Counted from the stretch's first letter, positions 33,040-46,464 are shown. The stretch is 64,000 nt of DNA from Tridacna crocea (GCA_943736015.1 OX031070.1:42370173-42434172); one strand, 5' to 3'. Numbers and translations are program-made. The notes: generated from the letters alone by a model not told the origin.

Positions 33040-33160
33040 TCCTCCCTCCCACTCTTTTCCCCCCCCCCTCTTTCTCTCCACTCCCCTCTCTTTCTCTCTC
33101 TCTCTTGATCTACGTCTCTGTCTGTTGTCTGTCTGACTCTCTCTCTCTCTCTCTCTTTAC
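33040..33160. repeat. Polypyrimidine / CT microsatellite (U2)
   Basis: Equivalent of 13095-13275, with length differences between units. Confidence 0.75.
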
Positions 33161-33351
33161 AAAACACATGCTTAACAACTAACTTTGTTACTCTTACTTC
33201 TCTGTAACTATTAGGTGATTAACGATTTACACTCCGTGGACATTCATTCTAACCTATGCCTTGCAAAAATAAATCTGGCCTCCTACAACACAAAACGGTT
33301 TTTAGAGCACTTCTTTCGTTTTTAGTAAACATTTTTTTGAAATCAGCCAGA

Positions 33352-33762
33352 CCTCTTGTTGAATGGTGTATAGCGCAGGTGTAATGCAGAGAAATGACCC
33401 CCATTACAAAATGACCCACGGTCATTTCTTGACGTCGAGAAATGACCCGTGGGTCATTTTGTAATGGGGGTCATTTCTCTGCATTACACCGGTTTCAACA
33501 TTATTTCAGTTATATCGCGGCTGCCAGTACACCTATCCATGCTTTTCTGGAGTTTCTTTTACCAGTGGTCTGCACAGTATTCTTCCCACGTCACTGACTG
33601 TACTTTCCCAAACAGGCATCGACAAAAAAACGGTGATCGTTGAGAAGAGAATTAATTCTGCTTATCATCGATCCCTGGACAGAAATTTGGCGAGCTGTGG
33701 ACTCAAACCATCAACATCCTGCTCTCAAGTCCGTCGCTGTCGACTGCGCTACACAGCTCAAC
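33352..33762 (-). mobile_element. SINE S1 with CCGG MITE, U2
   Basis: Same insertion as 13462-13912, with tRNA-like head at about 33695-33762. Confidence 0.6.
33380..33488. mobile_element. Short CCGG-flanked TIR element (U2)
   Basis: Same element; the left flank has mutated to CAGG, the right flank is CCGG at 33489-33492. Confidence 0.65.
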
Positions 33763-33889
33763 GGAACTGATGTCCTAGGCGGCATCTGATAATTTACTTT
33801 ATTTCACACCTACAATTTAACGTCCAATGAAACGGCTTTAATCATACCACGTGAGTACAGAATATCTTAGCCTATATTAGACGTTGTAG

Positions 33890-34053
33890 AGTCCAAAACG
33901 AGTTTTTCAGAACGAGGCAAGAGTTCAGTATGCATTTTTCAAAACGAGGCTTGAGTCCAATATGGATTTTTCAGAACGAGGCAAGAGTCCTATATAAATT
34001 TTTCAGAACGAGGCAAGAGTCCAATATAAATTTTTCAAAACGAGGCTAGAGTC
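33890..34053. repeat. Minisatellite (U2)
   Basis: Equivalent of 14030-14205, with the repeat motif CAGAACGAGGCAAGAGTCC. Confidence 0.65.
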
Positions 34054-34240
34054 CCGAATATCGATAATGGACTGGAAGAGTAGTCTGTCGACGTCCGTTG
34101 TTAAAAAAAGGAATTTCAAAACCGTCTTTTGATTGATATGTTTTGATTTTTTTTTAATCATTCAAATTAAAATGGTCTTATACTAAGTATTGTCGTTTAC
34201 TTTAAAGCCAATACGGAAGTATGAAATAAAGACGTTATTT

Positions 34241-34790
34241 AACATGCTTGGCTACAATACTGTTCAAATCAATTGGATTCGTACACTGCAGAACCAGTCG
34301 ATATTTGGATTCGGCTGTCGCCTTCATCGAGTGGACACCATCGGTAATATTTTCACTCGTGGCTGCGCCATGAGTTAAAATATTACCGATGGTGTTCACG
34401 AGATCATAAATTTCTATCTTTCACCCGAAAAAAACAAATATTCTATTTATTTCATGTCTTTAACCCTTTCTCGGAGGAACTTTATCAAAGTCCAGTACAG
34501 TTTTTTTTTCCCATTATTCCCCGTGGAGTACCCCTCCCGCATAGCAACGCATTACAATATTACGTCAAGCGCGAGAAATGTAAGGTATATGACGTCATAT
34601 TTCCTATCTGGTTGTGAGGCAGCGCTATTTACCTATGCAACAAGAACGTGAAAATCGGTATTTTCAGTGTAAGATCGAAAAATATTTTCACTGCTATTTC
34701 TCGATATCCTACCGGAAAGCATGAAATAAAGACTGCTTTTGCAGTGTACTCATCCAATAGAATTCAGTATTGTACCCAAGCATGTTGAAT
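34241..34790. mobile_element. Family N inverted-repeat element (U2)
   Basis: Same insertion as 14378-14932; the inner hairpin has one mismatch (GAGTTAAAATATT). Confidence 0.6.
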
Positions 34791-34966
34791 TTATAACCTC
34801 ATATTATCAGCACTTTATCCAGCAAAGAATAACAACCACTGTGTCCCTTACAATAAAAAAAATAGAAAAAAAGGACGTGGTACCTTGGGTTTATGAAGAT
34901 TATTTACCAGTTTATGTCACAGTTTTTCGGCGATTTTCTAATTATTAAAAAATGTCGTTCAAAATT

Positions 34967-35244
34967 TCAGAGCAAGATCATAGCAGCAAACATACAAGCA
35001 ATGAAAACACTGGTGTCTCTAAAAAATGAATTCTGCCCGTTTTCCCCACCCGTTCCCTGCTGTTTATTGACAAGTTCTCTCCCATTGGTCGCATTTTCGT
35101 CGTTATCTTTCCGTTGTTCCGTGACATTTTGTACGCTGTCGGAACTGTTTTTCTTGCCAAGTTCGGATTTTAAGGCTGTATTAAGTTTTGTGTCTTCCTC
35201 TTGTATCGAGTCGGTGACATTTGGTTTCATGGTGCTGGTGCCTC
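34967..35244 (-). CDS. Gene Y, terminal exon D (U2)
   Basis: Same structure and 278-nt length as the U1 and U3 exons, with conserved acceptor and stop. It differs from U3 at one residue (ELGKK against ELDKK). Its exon C is interrupted by the 3.8-kb element, so the gene is probably non-functional here. Confidence 0.55.
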
Positions 35245-35344
35245 CTGAATGAAGACAAATATGGAATCTGATATGAATTAGCATTTGTGATAAAATTTTA
35301 TTGTTCATCTCATTCCGGCTTCTACGTGCAACAGAGGGACCTTT

Positions 35345-35416
35345 TGCGGACAGTGTAGATTAAGATCAGACTACACAGAACGTGCAGTCTGATCTTAGAT
35401 CTATACTGTCCGATAA
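35345..35416. repeat. Family C hairpin (U2)
   Basis: Equivalent of 15487-15559. Confidence 0.6.
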
Positions 35417-35647
35417 GGAGATATTTTCACCCAAAAGTAACTTTGAAATGTCAACATTTGAGTTTTTTTTCTATCGGCTTGAAGATTTCATTTATTTACC
35501 TTAAATATGTTCAGGGTTAAAAAGTGTAGAAAAAGGTTGTTCAGCATATGGTAGGGTTAATAACATTGTTGACGACGAGACTAATATAGTTTTACCTCAG
35601 ATTCTTTTTATAACATGGTTGTTTTTCAAAAACAATAGTTCATGTCG

Positions 35648-35724
35648 ATGGGTAAGTGCAAGACTATTGTAAGCGCATATACATTGTATATGCACTTACA
35701 ATAGTCTTGTATTTACCCATCGAT
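35648..35724. repeat. Family D hairpin (U2)
   Basis: Equivalent of 15790-15866. Confidence 0.6.
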
Positions 35725-35909
35725 GTGTTGAAACACAGGCATACGTGCATGTGTTTTAAAATTTACATTAGACTCGTTTAATAAAATTTTTATCTCAACT
35801 CCAACATATGTCATATCCTATATATCTCAAACGCACTCATGTCAGATACTATAAATCACGAGTACGTACTTGATCAGTTAACATCAATATTTTTGTTATA
35901 CATATTTAA

Positions 35910-36447
35910 AGGTGGCCCTTCAGATTTTGAGACGAAAATTTTACAAAAATGCAAAAAAATCATCCTTATATTCTTAAAGCCTTTTAACTGTCATCCATAA
36001 AACCCCAGTAGTGGAAACCCATCCGACAACTCGAGAAATTAGAGATTTACTACGGCCCAGGTTGACACCAACGGGATACACGTTCTATTTTTAGATGATC
36101 AATTCGATCATTTACATACAGGAATACGCAGAGGAAGTTTCAAACACAGCGTCCGAAGAAGACATTATGGAAAATAATTATTACATGTTTGTTATGTAAT
36201 GGAATTTAAGCGTTATGAGTCACGTGCCAGTCACTTGACATTCCCACAATGCTTTATTGATTTTTGGCGCGAAATTCAAAAATAACTTAAGAGGCTACGT
36301 AGCCTTTTAAGGGAATACCATCAAAATATTTTTTTTGTAATTTTATGAATGTTAATTATTGATGATTCGTATTATTTTTTCATATGAATTTCAGTGATAT
36401 ATATATGTTTTAATTTGGTGAGATGTAAAAATTCTAAATACCCACCT
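35910..36447 (+). mobile_element. Family F TTAA element (U2)
   Basis: Uninterrupted version of 16283-18092, TTAA on both sides, TIR AGGTGG/CCACCT. Confidence 0.7.
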
Positions 36448-36727
36448 TTAACACTAACTCTTGCCATAATGTATCGCAAATCAGATGAAATACAAAGCAT
36501 TTACATTGAAAGAAAATAAATGGTTTTTTTTTAACGTTTGATATAATTATACTAAGTGTAGTGGGGAAAGAGTCCATTTTATATAATAACTAACTCCTTT
36601 CCCAAAATATTATCAAACACGGACGGAGTGGATGAACGATCAGACTGCTCGTTTTGTGCAGTCTGATCTTGACCTACTCCATCCACAAAACATATTTAAG
36701 ACCACAACACGGCTGGGGAAGAATTAA

Positions 36728-36948
36728 CTCTTTCCCAGACAACAAACTTTTGGACTAGTCCAAATTGAAAGCACTTGCAGATTACAAAATAAATGAAAAT
36801 CAAAAATTGAAATTTGATTTGGAAAAAGGTAGAAACATTTTGCGATAAGGAGAAAATGCTGGTTACAAACATTTTCTCCTTTACCCACAATGTTTTCTAA
36901 GGCTTTCTTTCTCAGGGTCTTTAAAAGTAGGGATTGTGTGGGAAAGAA
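36728..36948 (+). mobile_element. Family A TTAA MITE beside the crossover (U2)
   Basis: Shares the U1-specific variants (TTGCGATAAGG, GGTTACAAAC) rather than those of U3. This is what places the recombination switch at its left edge. Confidence 0.75.
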
Positions 36949-36981
36949 TTAAGGTAATATAATGCTTTGATAAAATCATAC

Positions 36982-36998
36982 CTGCAAGTTCTTGAAGG
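36982..36998 (-). pseudogene. Gene Y exon C, 3' fragment (U2)
   Basis: Equivalent of 18435-18451, ending at CCGG of the inserted element. Confidence 0.6.
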
Positions 36999-38754
36999 CC
37001 GGTGTAATGCAGAGAAATGACCCCCCTTACAAAATGACCCCCGGGTCATTTTACTACGTAGAGGAATGACCCCGGTCATTATTCTACGTAGAGAAATGAC
37101 CCCAGACCGCAGAAAAAGGACCCCCTCTAGCTGTAGTAGAATGACCCCCTCATGAAGAGAAAGGAGCCCCATAGAGAAATGACCGCCCCCTTTTTTTCCT
37201 TGCGGCATTGTTGTTGCTGCTGATGCTGATACTACTACTACTACCATTACAACAACAACAACTACTACTGCTACTACTCGTATTCTTTTACCCCATTTTT
37301 GCCTTAACAATGTTGTTGCTGCTGATGATGTTCCTACTACAACTACCACTACTACTACTACTACAGCTGCTGCTACTGTAACTACTTCTAGTACCACTAC
37401 TACTACTAAAACTTCAAGTACTGCTACTTCTGCTGCTACTACTACTACATCTACTACTTCTTTTTCTTCTTCTCCTTTTTCTCATTTCTTAGTCTATATT
37501 ATACGAAGTGTTCTACAACGATAAATACTATTTTTGTATTGAAAACTGATTATTATGATGTTGTGTATTTACAAATGCTGGCTATACAGCATTGGACATC
37601 ATTTTATTATTGACATGAACATCATTTTACGGTGCGGTATCGTTGGGATCTTGGTTGTTTTAATTGATACCGCAAAGCTTCTAGATGTTGCTTTTGCTAT
37701 TTTTTTTTTGTTTCTTTGTTTTTTTTTTCAATGCTAATTGCTTGCACCCTAGGGAATTTGCATCATTTAGAGCAATCTTAACGATAACCCTCATCCGGGC
37801 TTTTAAAAAACTTTTGGGGTCCACGCGAAGTTTGTGTTAGAATTTTGTTAATTATCTCTTATTTACTAAATCAAAGTAAAATCAAGTATATGTACATAAC
37901 TGTGATTTAGATACTCCATAATTTGAAAATACATTACATCCGGTTACCATGGTGATGGGAAAATCCCGAAAACTAATCATGCATTTTTCCGTCAACGTGG
38001 ATTGAAGGAACAGTTACCGAGAAACGCTCGCTAGCGAAAAAAAGACTTGTTGCCGTTGAGATTCGACCCCTTGCAGGACGAGACATATGCTAGTACCAGC
38101 CGAGTAGTTACTTAACTCTTTCCACACTTAGTAAGTAACTAACTCTAGCGGGTAAATGGTCCTTTTTGGTACTTCTGTTTCAAACTTTTGGACCAGTCTA
38201 AAAAAATTCATTTTAAAAGCATTGAAAACACCCTGATCAGAGGAGAGGGCTCATATACATGTAGGAACCCTCTGATTTTTGTCTACACTGTTTTCAAGTA
38301 TCACAAGCGCCCTTTAAACAGGTCTGTACTGTTGAAAGAGTAAAGAGCGAATGTCTTACAGATATGTTAACATGCAGAGAGTATATTTGCATGTGCGACT
38401 GTGTGAACATAATCAAATTAGCAAAAATTAGCAAAATTTGCGGTGGCGATGCCGTGATATGTAATATGGTGTTACACAGATCGTCTGTTATTCAAACAAC
38501 GTATGTTGTTAAAAACTTAAATACTGGTAAGACGTCGCGTCTCACAAGGTTTCAGACTTATTTTTGTTATCGTACCAACGGTTATAAAATGTTCGAATCG
38601 CATGGCTTGCGGTGCAGTTTCGGCACGGTGGCTGTGCGGTTGTCAATTTATGTTTGGGTCAATTTTCCATTTATAAAAGCATACAGAACCTAGAGCCCTG
38701 AAACACAGAATCGTACCTAAGAGTCCTAATTCTTTGTAGTAAAATTGCACAGGG

Positions 38755-39075
38755 GCATCATTCTACGAAGAAATATGACCCTGGGTCATCATTCTACGAA
38801 GAAACATGACCCTGGTTCAATGTTCTATGTAGAAAAAATAACTCAGGGCCAATAATCTTCGTAGAAAAATGAGCCAGGGTCAATACTCTATGTAGAAAAA
38901 ATGACCCAGGGTCAATACTCTTCGTAGAAAAATGAACCGGGGTCAATATTCTACGTAGAAAAAATGACCCGGGGTCAATATTCTACGTAGAAAAATGACC
39001 CGGGGTCAATACTCTACTTAGAAAAATGACCCTAGATCAATATTCGACGAAAACTAATGACCCGGGTCTTTACCC
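38755..39075. repeat. Internal motif array of the 3.8-kb element (U2)
   Basis: Equivalent of 20222-20540. Confidence 0.7.
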
Positions 39076-39965
39076 CTAACCTGACATTTACGAAAATTGT
39101 TCCATAATATTATAGACGCAACATGAACACAGACCGGACCCGACTATTTAGCAGCTGACACAGACATTGGTTTGGCAGTTAGATGTCAATTAATTTGGTG
39201 CAAAAGTCCTTAAGGGGCTCATGTGTTTTACATGTATTATAGCAATAGAAAAAAAAGCTCTTACATTCTGGACTCTCATCGTTCAGACAAAAAGGCTGAT
39301 GGATGAAGATATCCCTACAGATTTAATCTTATATCAATAATTATTACACAAATTACCAATATTTGAGAACTCGCATAAATGGTCCATGGTCATAGTGTGC
39401 AATTTCAAATCTTTTCCGTGTTGCAGGGGAAATAAACACAAGATTGGATGTGATGCAAGCTTAACCTTGTTTAAATAAACTGAATAATATATATTATGCT
39501 TTAGATATGTACCGTCCGTTTCACATGCATTTGTCACTGATTTTTTGCCGATATTTTATTTATTTTCATTCCGATCAAATTCAAACTTACCTCAGTTATA
39601 TCAGCGTTTAGACAAACTCTATGACGAAATTTAATTAGGATCTGACATCGGGTACAGAAATTACCCATAACACCCCCCCCCCATTTCAAGGATTGTTACA
39701 ATGGGGTATATGGGCAAGTTCTGCGTCTTTTTTACAGTGGGGGTGAATGGAGAAATTTATGTCCATCAACCGATTTTGACGAAATTTTGTCATAGAGTTT
39801 GTCTAAAAAGTTTACAAATTTTAAGATATGTTTCATTATGATCAGTCGAAATATACTTGAAATATCGAGAAAAAAAATCAGTGACACTGGCAGGTAGTAG
39901 TAGTAGTAGTAGTTGTAGTAGTAGAAATAGTGGTGGCAGTGGTGGCAGTAGTAGCAATATAGAAG

Positions 39966-40290
39966 ACGTATGAGGGTTGTCCCAGAATTACGTAGACTTT
40001 TGTTATAACTTTCATAGTATTTAAAGGCAGAAATAAACAATTTCGGTAGCTGTGAACATTATATCTATTGCACAAGTTTACAAAATTTCAGCGCGGTATC
40101 TTGTCTGATTCTACAAGCTCTGGAGATAGAGAGGGGTTTCGGAAGCGGGGCAGTTTATGGCGACGTCATGACGTCGTTTGTATTTTTATCACGACAAAGT
40201 TTAATGTTAGGACTCATGCTATCAACAAAGTCTCCATCAACCTCTACACACTTATATGAATCTGATCATAGAGCACATTCTTCATATTCT
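39966..40290 (-). pseudogene. Mariner-like 3' end fragment (U2)
   Basis: Equivalent of 21447-21760. Confidence 0.35.
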
Positions 40291-40763
40291 GATTCCATTT
40301 CCTTATCTTAACCATCTTACTAAGCAGAAGTAGTAGAAGAAATAGTAGAAGAAGTAGTAGCATCAGCAGCAGCAGCTGTATTAGTAGAAGTAGTAGTAGC
40401 AGTAGTAGAAACATCACCAGCAACAACAATGTTAAGGCAAAAAGGGGGGTAGTAGAATACGAGAAGTAGTAATAGCAGTTGTTGTTGTTGTAGTAATGGT
40501 AGTAGTAGTTGTAGTAATAGTAGTAGTAGTATCAGCATCAGCAGCAACAACAATGCCACAAGGAAAAAAAAGGGGGGGTCATTTCTCTACGGGGGTCCTT
40601 TCTCTTCATGAGGGGGTCATTCTACTACAGCTAGAGGGGATCCTTTTTCTACGGTCTGGGGTCATTTCTCTACGTAGAATAATGACCCGGGTCATTCCTC
40701 TATGTAGTAAAATGACCCGGGGGTCATTTTGTAAGGGGGGGGGGGTCATTTCTCTGCATTACA

Positions 40764-40813
40764 CCGGCTATCTCTCGACATTTACCACTAAACATGATGT
40801 AGTAATCGTTGAC
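40764..40813 (-). pseudogene. Gene Y exon C, 5' fragment (U2)
   Basis: Equivalent of 22242-22291. Confidence 0.6.
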
Positions 40814-41321
40814 CTAGTTACAGTTAGCTGGTCTTAAAAACACGATCGCGATAGGAAAACAATATTTCTACAATCCATACAACACTAGAACAAAAATACA
40901 ACGGGGGTCACAAGTACCACATAGGGTGCTCTAGGGTCAAAGAGCCTGAAAATACCTCTTAACCTTTTTCCAAGGTAAGATATTTAAAATGGCGGCTTCA
41001 AAAAATTGTGACGGATAATTTTTTATCATGTGACTCATTTTTCGAAATGGATCTTTATTATTATTATTTTTCGAAAGGAAAATGTTGATATGTCTACGAT
41101 CCGGATTTTTATCCATGTAACAATGAAAAAGTACAAGATATTATATATTTAAAAAAAATCCCACAAATAAATAAAAAAGTTAAAAAAGCATGAAACCAGT
41201 TCAATATGGCTGCCTCCATAGGCGCTTTACAAAACCGAATAAAGATATAGTGTCGCCGCTCAAGCGGCGCCACAATCAGACCTTGAATTGTCTATTTGTT
41301 ATTGAAAAGACATTTTCACCG

Positions 41322-41506
41322 CTTGAAAAAAAAAAAAGACTTGTCCAAATCGAAAGCATCTGGAGTTGATGAATATATAAAAGGTGGCTCAAATAGTTGA
41401 TTTTTTTTCTATTATAGGATTTAAAAAAATTGTGGGAAAGGAGAAAATGCTGGTTACCAGCATTTTCTCCTTTTCCCACAATATTTTCAAATGCTTCTTT
41501 TTTTTT
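41322..41506 (+). mobile_element. Family A MITE, left-truncated (U2)
   Basis: Equivalent of 22800-22985. Confidence 0.6.
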
Positions 41507-41698
41507 CATTCAAAGAGTCGATCGCTCTAAGGCCGATAAGAGCGACTCGAGGACTTTTTTCGAACGGTGTAGATCAAGATTAGACTGCACAGACCGTGCA
41601 GTCTGAACTTTGATCTGCACAATCCGACCATGAGATTTTTTTTTCTGCAAAGTTAAGGTTTGAGTTAGCAATGGTAGGGTTTGTACTACGGGCTTTAA

Positions 41699-42127
41699 AG
41701 GTGGGTATTTAGAATTTTCACATCACACCAAATTAAAAAAATATATAGAGCATTGAAATTTATATGAAAAAACAATACAAATCATCAATAATTAAGAATC
41801 ATAAAATTACAAAAAAATTTATGGTATTCCCTTAAAAGGCTACGTAGCCACTTAAGCTATTTATAGATTTCACGCCAAAAATGAAAAAGCATTTTGGGAA
41901 TAATAGCACGTGACTGATGACCCTAAAATTGCATTATTTAACAGAAATGTAATTATTTTTCATAATATCTTCTTCGGACGCTATGTTTGAAGCTTTGTCG
42001 GTGTATTTCCGGCATGTAAATGAGTGAGTTGCTCATGTAAAAATGAAAATTGTAAGACTTTGGAAGTATAAGGATGATTTTTTTGTACTTGTGTAAAATT
42101 TTAGTCTCAAAATCTGAAGGGCCACCT
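41699..42127 (-). mobile_element. Family F TTAA element, reverse (U2)
   Basis: Equivalent of 23176-23605. Confidence 0.7.
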
Positions 42128-42633
42128 TTAAAGTTTTACTTATTCAGCGGGGAAAGGGTTGGTTATCTTTCGTTGTAAAGAGTGAATCAACAATATTTTT
42201 GATGGACCGATATCCTTATTTGGTTTTATTTTCCCTGAAAAGGGTACGGGCCTGACCTTGACCTTGGTGTAAAGAGCCCATTTTTATGTGGTAAAACAGG
42301 GAGATACACGCGCGCTCAGTCACAAAATTCTAAACACGTTATCGTACAAATGCGACTTTTTTACGTCCTCGCCAAATTCTACCACAGATTATGTATATAC
42401 GACAAAAAATGCATGGAAAAGAAAATAACTGTTTTCAGCAAATTACAGAAATTAGAATTGGAAAAGAAGTCGTTTGCTGTTTGCAGGCATTTGCTCCTTT
42501 TCACTCAATATTTTCCAAAGCTGTTAGCCACAAGGACAGATAATTATTGTTTTGAACAAACAAAGCTCCAGATAGAAAGGGGGGTGTGATTTTGATTTCA
42601 AAATTGTTGATATCATTTTTCTGCATTAAACCC

Positions 42634-42698
42634 TATGTTGTGGGTATTCATTAGAATCGTCTCATCGAGACGATTCTAATGAGTACCCACAACATAGA
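42634..42698. repeat. Hairpin J (U2)
   Basis: Equivalent of 24112-24176. Confidence 0.65.
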
Positions 42699-42957
42699 GT
42701 TTGGAAGAGAAATAATGGATTTAGAATACCATCATTCCCTCTTATCAGGACCTCTGACAATAATCAGTTCAAGTCATGTTGAAGTCATTTCAAGCCTACA
42801 GTAGCCATTTTGTAAATCTACGCGGAGCCTTGGTTGCTCATTCGTAGGCAAGCAGAACTTTAGATCTAGGGAGTCTTTGGTTCGACTCATTAGCTCGCCC
42901 AATTTCATCCCGAGGATTGAAGTTAAAAATGCCTTTAATCTTGTATCATACGTTTCA

Positions 42958-43417
42958 AAGATATGGAAATTATTGTGAAGATGTCAACGTGTTTCTACAT
43001 ACTACAGCACATTATTTCATGCTTTCCGGTGGGATATCGAGAAATAGCAGTGAAAATATTTTTCGATCTTACACTTGTACCACCAGTGAAAATACCGATT
43101 TTCACGTTCTTGTTGCCTATGTAAATTGCGCGTGCCTAACAACCAGATGGCAAATATGCCGTCATATACCATACATTTCTCGCGCTTGACGTCATATTGT
43201 AATGCGTTGCTATGCGGGAGAGGTACGCCACGGGGAATAACGGAAAAGAACTGTACTGGATTTTGATAGAGCTCCTCCAAGAAAGGGTTAAAAGCATGAA
43301 ATAAATAGAATATTGATTTTTTTCGGTGAAAGATCGAAATATATTTTTAATCTCGTAAACACCATCGGTAACATTTTCACTCGTGGCTGCGCTACGATCT
43401 TTCACCGAAAAAAACAA
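42958..43417. mobile_element. Family N element, reverse copy (U2 right)
   Basis: Essentially identical to 24436-24895. Confidence 0.6.
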
Positions 43418-43498
43418 CAAATATCCTCTATATATAACTTTTGCATTTCAAAGGTTTAAACAACATACTCATATTTCATCATCGAGCCGAGCTGTTAA

Positions 43499-43836
43499 AG
43501 TAGTAGACCCATAAAACTTCTAGTGCAACATGTTAATAGGATTTATAGAGATATAATACTTTTGTAAATTTTTAACCAACCATGAATTCCTTTGATGTCC
43601 ATCTTGAAATTATTTGTTGATACTTTTGTTAGTTTCCAGACAAGGGAGGTAATTATTATCTCCCTTTGAACTGGGAATATAATGGTTTTAGATTCATAAA
43701 TGATTATTCTAAGAAGGAAAAATAGGAAAAAGTGGCTCGGTTAAAGTAGCACAATTATACTCATTTCTAATCACAGCAAAATTTGTAGGATAATATTAAA
43801 GTGGAAATAGATGTTTTTTATTACGGGCCCAATACC
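43499..43836 (-). mobile_element. Family I TTAA element (U2)
   Basis: Equivalent of 24977-25314. Confidence 0.65.
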
Positions 43837-44103
43837 TTAAGCTGTGTTTTATCACAGAATCTAATTGTTCTAAGGGGTTATTCATATGCACAATCAGTGT
43901 GCAGCGTTGTATTGTATTGTATTTGTACTGAATCCATTCACCTGACAAAGTCCGTTTGAATTTATTACTTATTGGGGAAAATTTACGGCAGTCTTCTTTT
44001 TGAAAAAACTGCTTTGCATAAAATAGGAAAATACGCTCACGAATTACAGATTAACTTACATGCCGATTAACAACCCTTGTGATATTGACTGTATGGTGTT
44101 TAA

Positions 44104-44324
44104 CCCATTACCAAACGACAAAATTTAGACTAGTCCAAATTGAAAGCATTTGCAGACGACAAAATAAAAGTGACTGAAAATTTGAAATTTATTTTGTGAA
44201 GGGTAGAAAACATTGTGGAGAAAAGGAGAAAATGCTGGTTACCAGCATTTTCTCCTTTTCCCACAATGTTTTCTAAAGGCTTCTTTCCCAGGGGCGTCAA
44301 AAGTAGGGACTGTGTGGTAATAGG
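44104..44324 (+). mobile_element. Family A TTAA MITE (U2)
   Basis: Equivalent of 25582-25802. Confidence 0.75.
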
Positions 44325-44620
44325 TTAACGCCGTTTTCAACATTATTTCAGTTACATCGTAGTGGCCAATGCATCTATCCATGCTTTCCTGGAGTTTCTA
44401 TTACCAGTACTCTGCAAAATATTCTTTTCAAGCCACTGGCTGCTTTGCCACATTAACATCGCCGACGGTCTATTCCGTAGGTTTTTCAGCGATAAAAGTG
44501 AATGTTACAGGAATCCGCATGAGGGTGCTCTGTCCTTAATACCCGCTCCCCGGGTTGCTCCGCCCTTTAATTGCGTAGCCGACGCTCTACCTGACGACCT
44601 TGGACACCGCCTAAACGGGA
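44325..44620 (-). mobile_element. SINE S1 copy (U2 right)
   Basis: Equivalent of 25803-26098. Confidence 0.55.
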
Positions 44621-44650
44621 ACTCAATGAAAAAAAAAAATCTTTATTAAA

Positions 44651-44871
44651 CCCTTTCCCAAACAACAAAATTTAGACTGGTCCAAATTGAAAGTACTTGC
44701 AGACAACAAAAACAAACGCAAGTCAACAATATAAATTTGCTTCCAGTTGGGTAGAAAACATTGTGGGAAAAGGAGAAAATGCTGGTTACCAGCATTTTCT
44801 CCTTTTCCCACAATGTTTTCAAAAGGTTTCATTTTCAGGCCCGTAAAAACCAGGGATTGTTTGGTAAAGGG
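44651..44871 (+). mobile_element. Family A TTAA MITE (U2), first
   Basis: Equivalent of 26129-26349. Confidence 0.75.
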
Positions 44872-44875
44872 TTAA

Positions 44876-45111
44876 CCCTTTTGCTAAATCTTGTTTTTAC
44901 CAAACAATCCCTGGTTTTTACGACCCTGAGATAGAAGCCTTTTGAAAACATTGTGGGAAAAGCAGAAAACGCTGGTTACCAGCATTCTCTCCTTTTCCCT
45001 CAATGTTTTCTATCCTGCTGGAAACAAATATCAAATTTTGAGTTACGTTTATTTTGTCGTCTGCAAGTGCTTTGAATTTGGACCATCTAAAATTTTGTCG
45101 TTTGGTAAGAG
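44876..45111 (-). mobile_element. Family A TTAA MITE (U2), second, inverted
   Basis: Equivalent of 26354-26589, sharing TTAA 44872-44875. Confidence 0.7.
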
Positions 45112-45158
45112 TTAAATGGGCCTATACTTTCAGGAATAGGCATATTGGTTTGATTTAA

Positions 45159-45358
45159 CCCTTTACCAAACAATCCCTGGTTTTTACGATCCAGAGAAAA
45201 CATTGTGGGAAAAGGAGAAAATGCTGGTAAACAGCATTTTCTCCTTTTCCCACAATGTTTTCTACCCTGCTGGAATCAAATTTCAATTTTTGAGTTGCGA
45301 TTATTGTTCCGTCTGCAAGTGCTTTGACTTTGGACCAGTCTAAAATTTTGTCGTTTGG
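45159..45358 (-). mobile_element. Family A TTAA MITE (U2), third
   Basis: Equivalent of 26637-26836. Confidence 0.65.
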
Positions 45359-45604
45359 TAGAGTTTTTTATAATGGAATAAGCTGGGTTAAAAAAAAAAA
45401 AAGCAATTTGCAAGGTCTATAACCTTCCCTTCTTCAGTGTAGTGACTCAAAATTCCGCTTTCAACGAAAATCGGTCAGAACAGACTGATACCCGATACTT
45501 TTTTCAGGTTTCGTCAAAGAATTACTTTGGATAATAACGCTTTGAACATATAACCTTCGAACATGATTTGATAAATAGGGTAAAATCTAAAAGAATAGTT
45601 TTAA

Positions 45605-46464
45605 AGGTGGCCCTTCAGATTTTGGGACGAAAATTTTTACAAAAATACAAAAAAAAAAAAGTCATCCTTATACTCCCAAAGCCTTTTAATTTTCATTCAT
45701 AAAAGTCCAGTCGTCGAAAGCTATCCAACAACAAGAGAAACTAGAGATTTACTAGGGCCCAGGTCGACACCGACGGGAAACACTGTCTATTTTTACATGA
45801 GCAACTCGCTCTTTTACATACCAGAAATGCACAGACGAAGCTTCAAACATAGCGTCCGAAGAAGACATTATGACAATATTGTTTTATTTACAATTAAAGT
45901 ATTGTATTGTATTATGGAAATAATTACATGTTTGTTATCTTATGGGATTGAAACGTCATTAGTCACGTGCCAGCCAGTTGACATTCCCACAATGCTTTTT
46001 TGATAATTGGCGCGAAATCTTAAAAATACCTTAAGAGGCTACGTAGCCCTTTAAGGGAAGATCATTTAAAAAAAAAAAACTTTGGAATTTTGTGATTTTT
46101 TAGTATTGATGATTTGTATTGTTTCATATAATTTCAGCGATGTATACCTTCAGACATCAGTTGAGCATCACCAAAACTGATCAGCAATAGCCCATGTGCT
46201 TAGACCAGCATTCCTCATACCCACAATTCGCCATTTCTGGGCTTCGGAAAGTTTTCTCGTAGTCATCCTTTCATTTGGCTCATGAAGCAGCCTGTCACTT
46301 GTCTAGTGGGTCCTTGCATAGCTTGAAAATATACCAAATAAAAGGATATCCATTGAAAAAATATATGACTAAATTTGTTCTGGTGATGCTTAACTTATGT
46401 CTGACTGTATATATATACATATTTCTTTAATTTGGTGAGATGTGAAGAATCTAAATACCCACCT
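45605..46464 (+). mobile_element. Family F TTAA element, long copy (U2)
   Basis: Equivalent of 27082-27941. Confidence 0.7.

Larger units (their letters stand above)
37003..40763. mobile_element. 3.8-kb CCGG-flanked long-TIR element (U2)
   Basis: Same insertion as in U1, CCGG at 36999-37002 and 40764-40767. A little more diverged from the U1 copy in the left 3 kb than the DNA to its right is. Confidence 0.75.
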
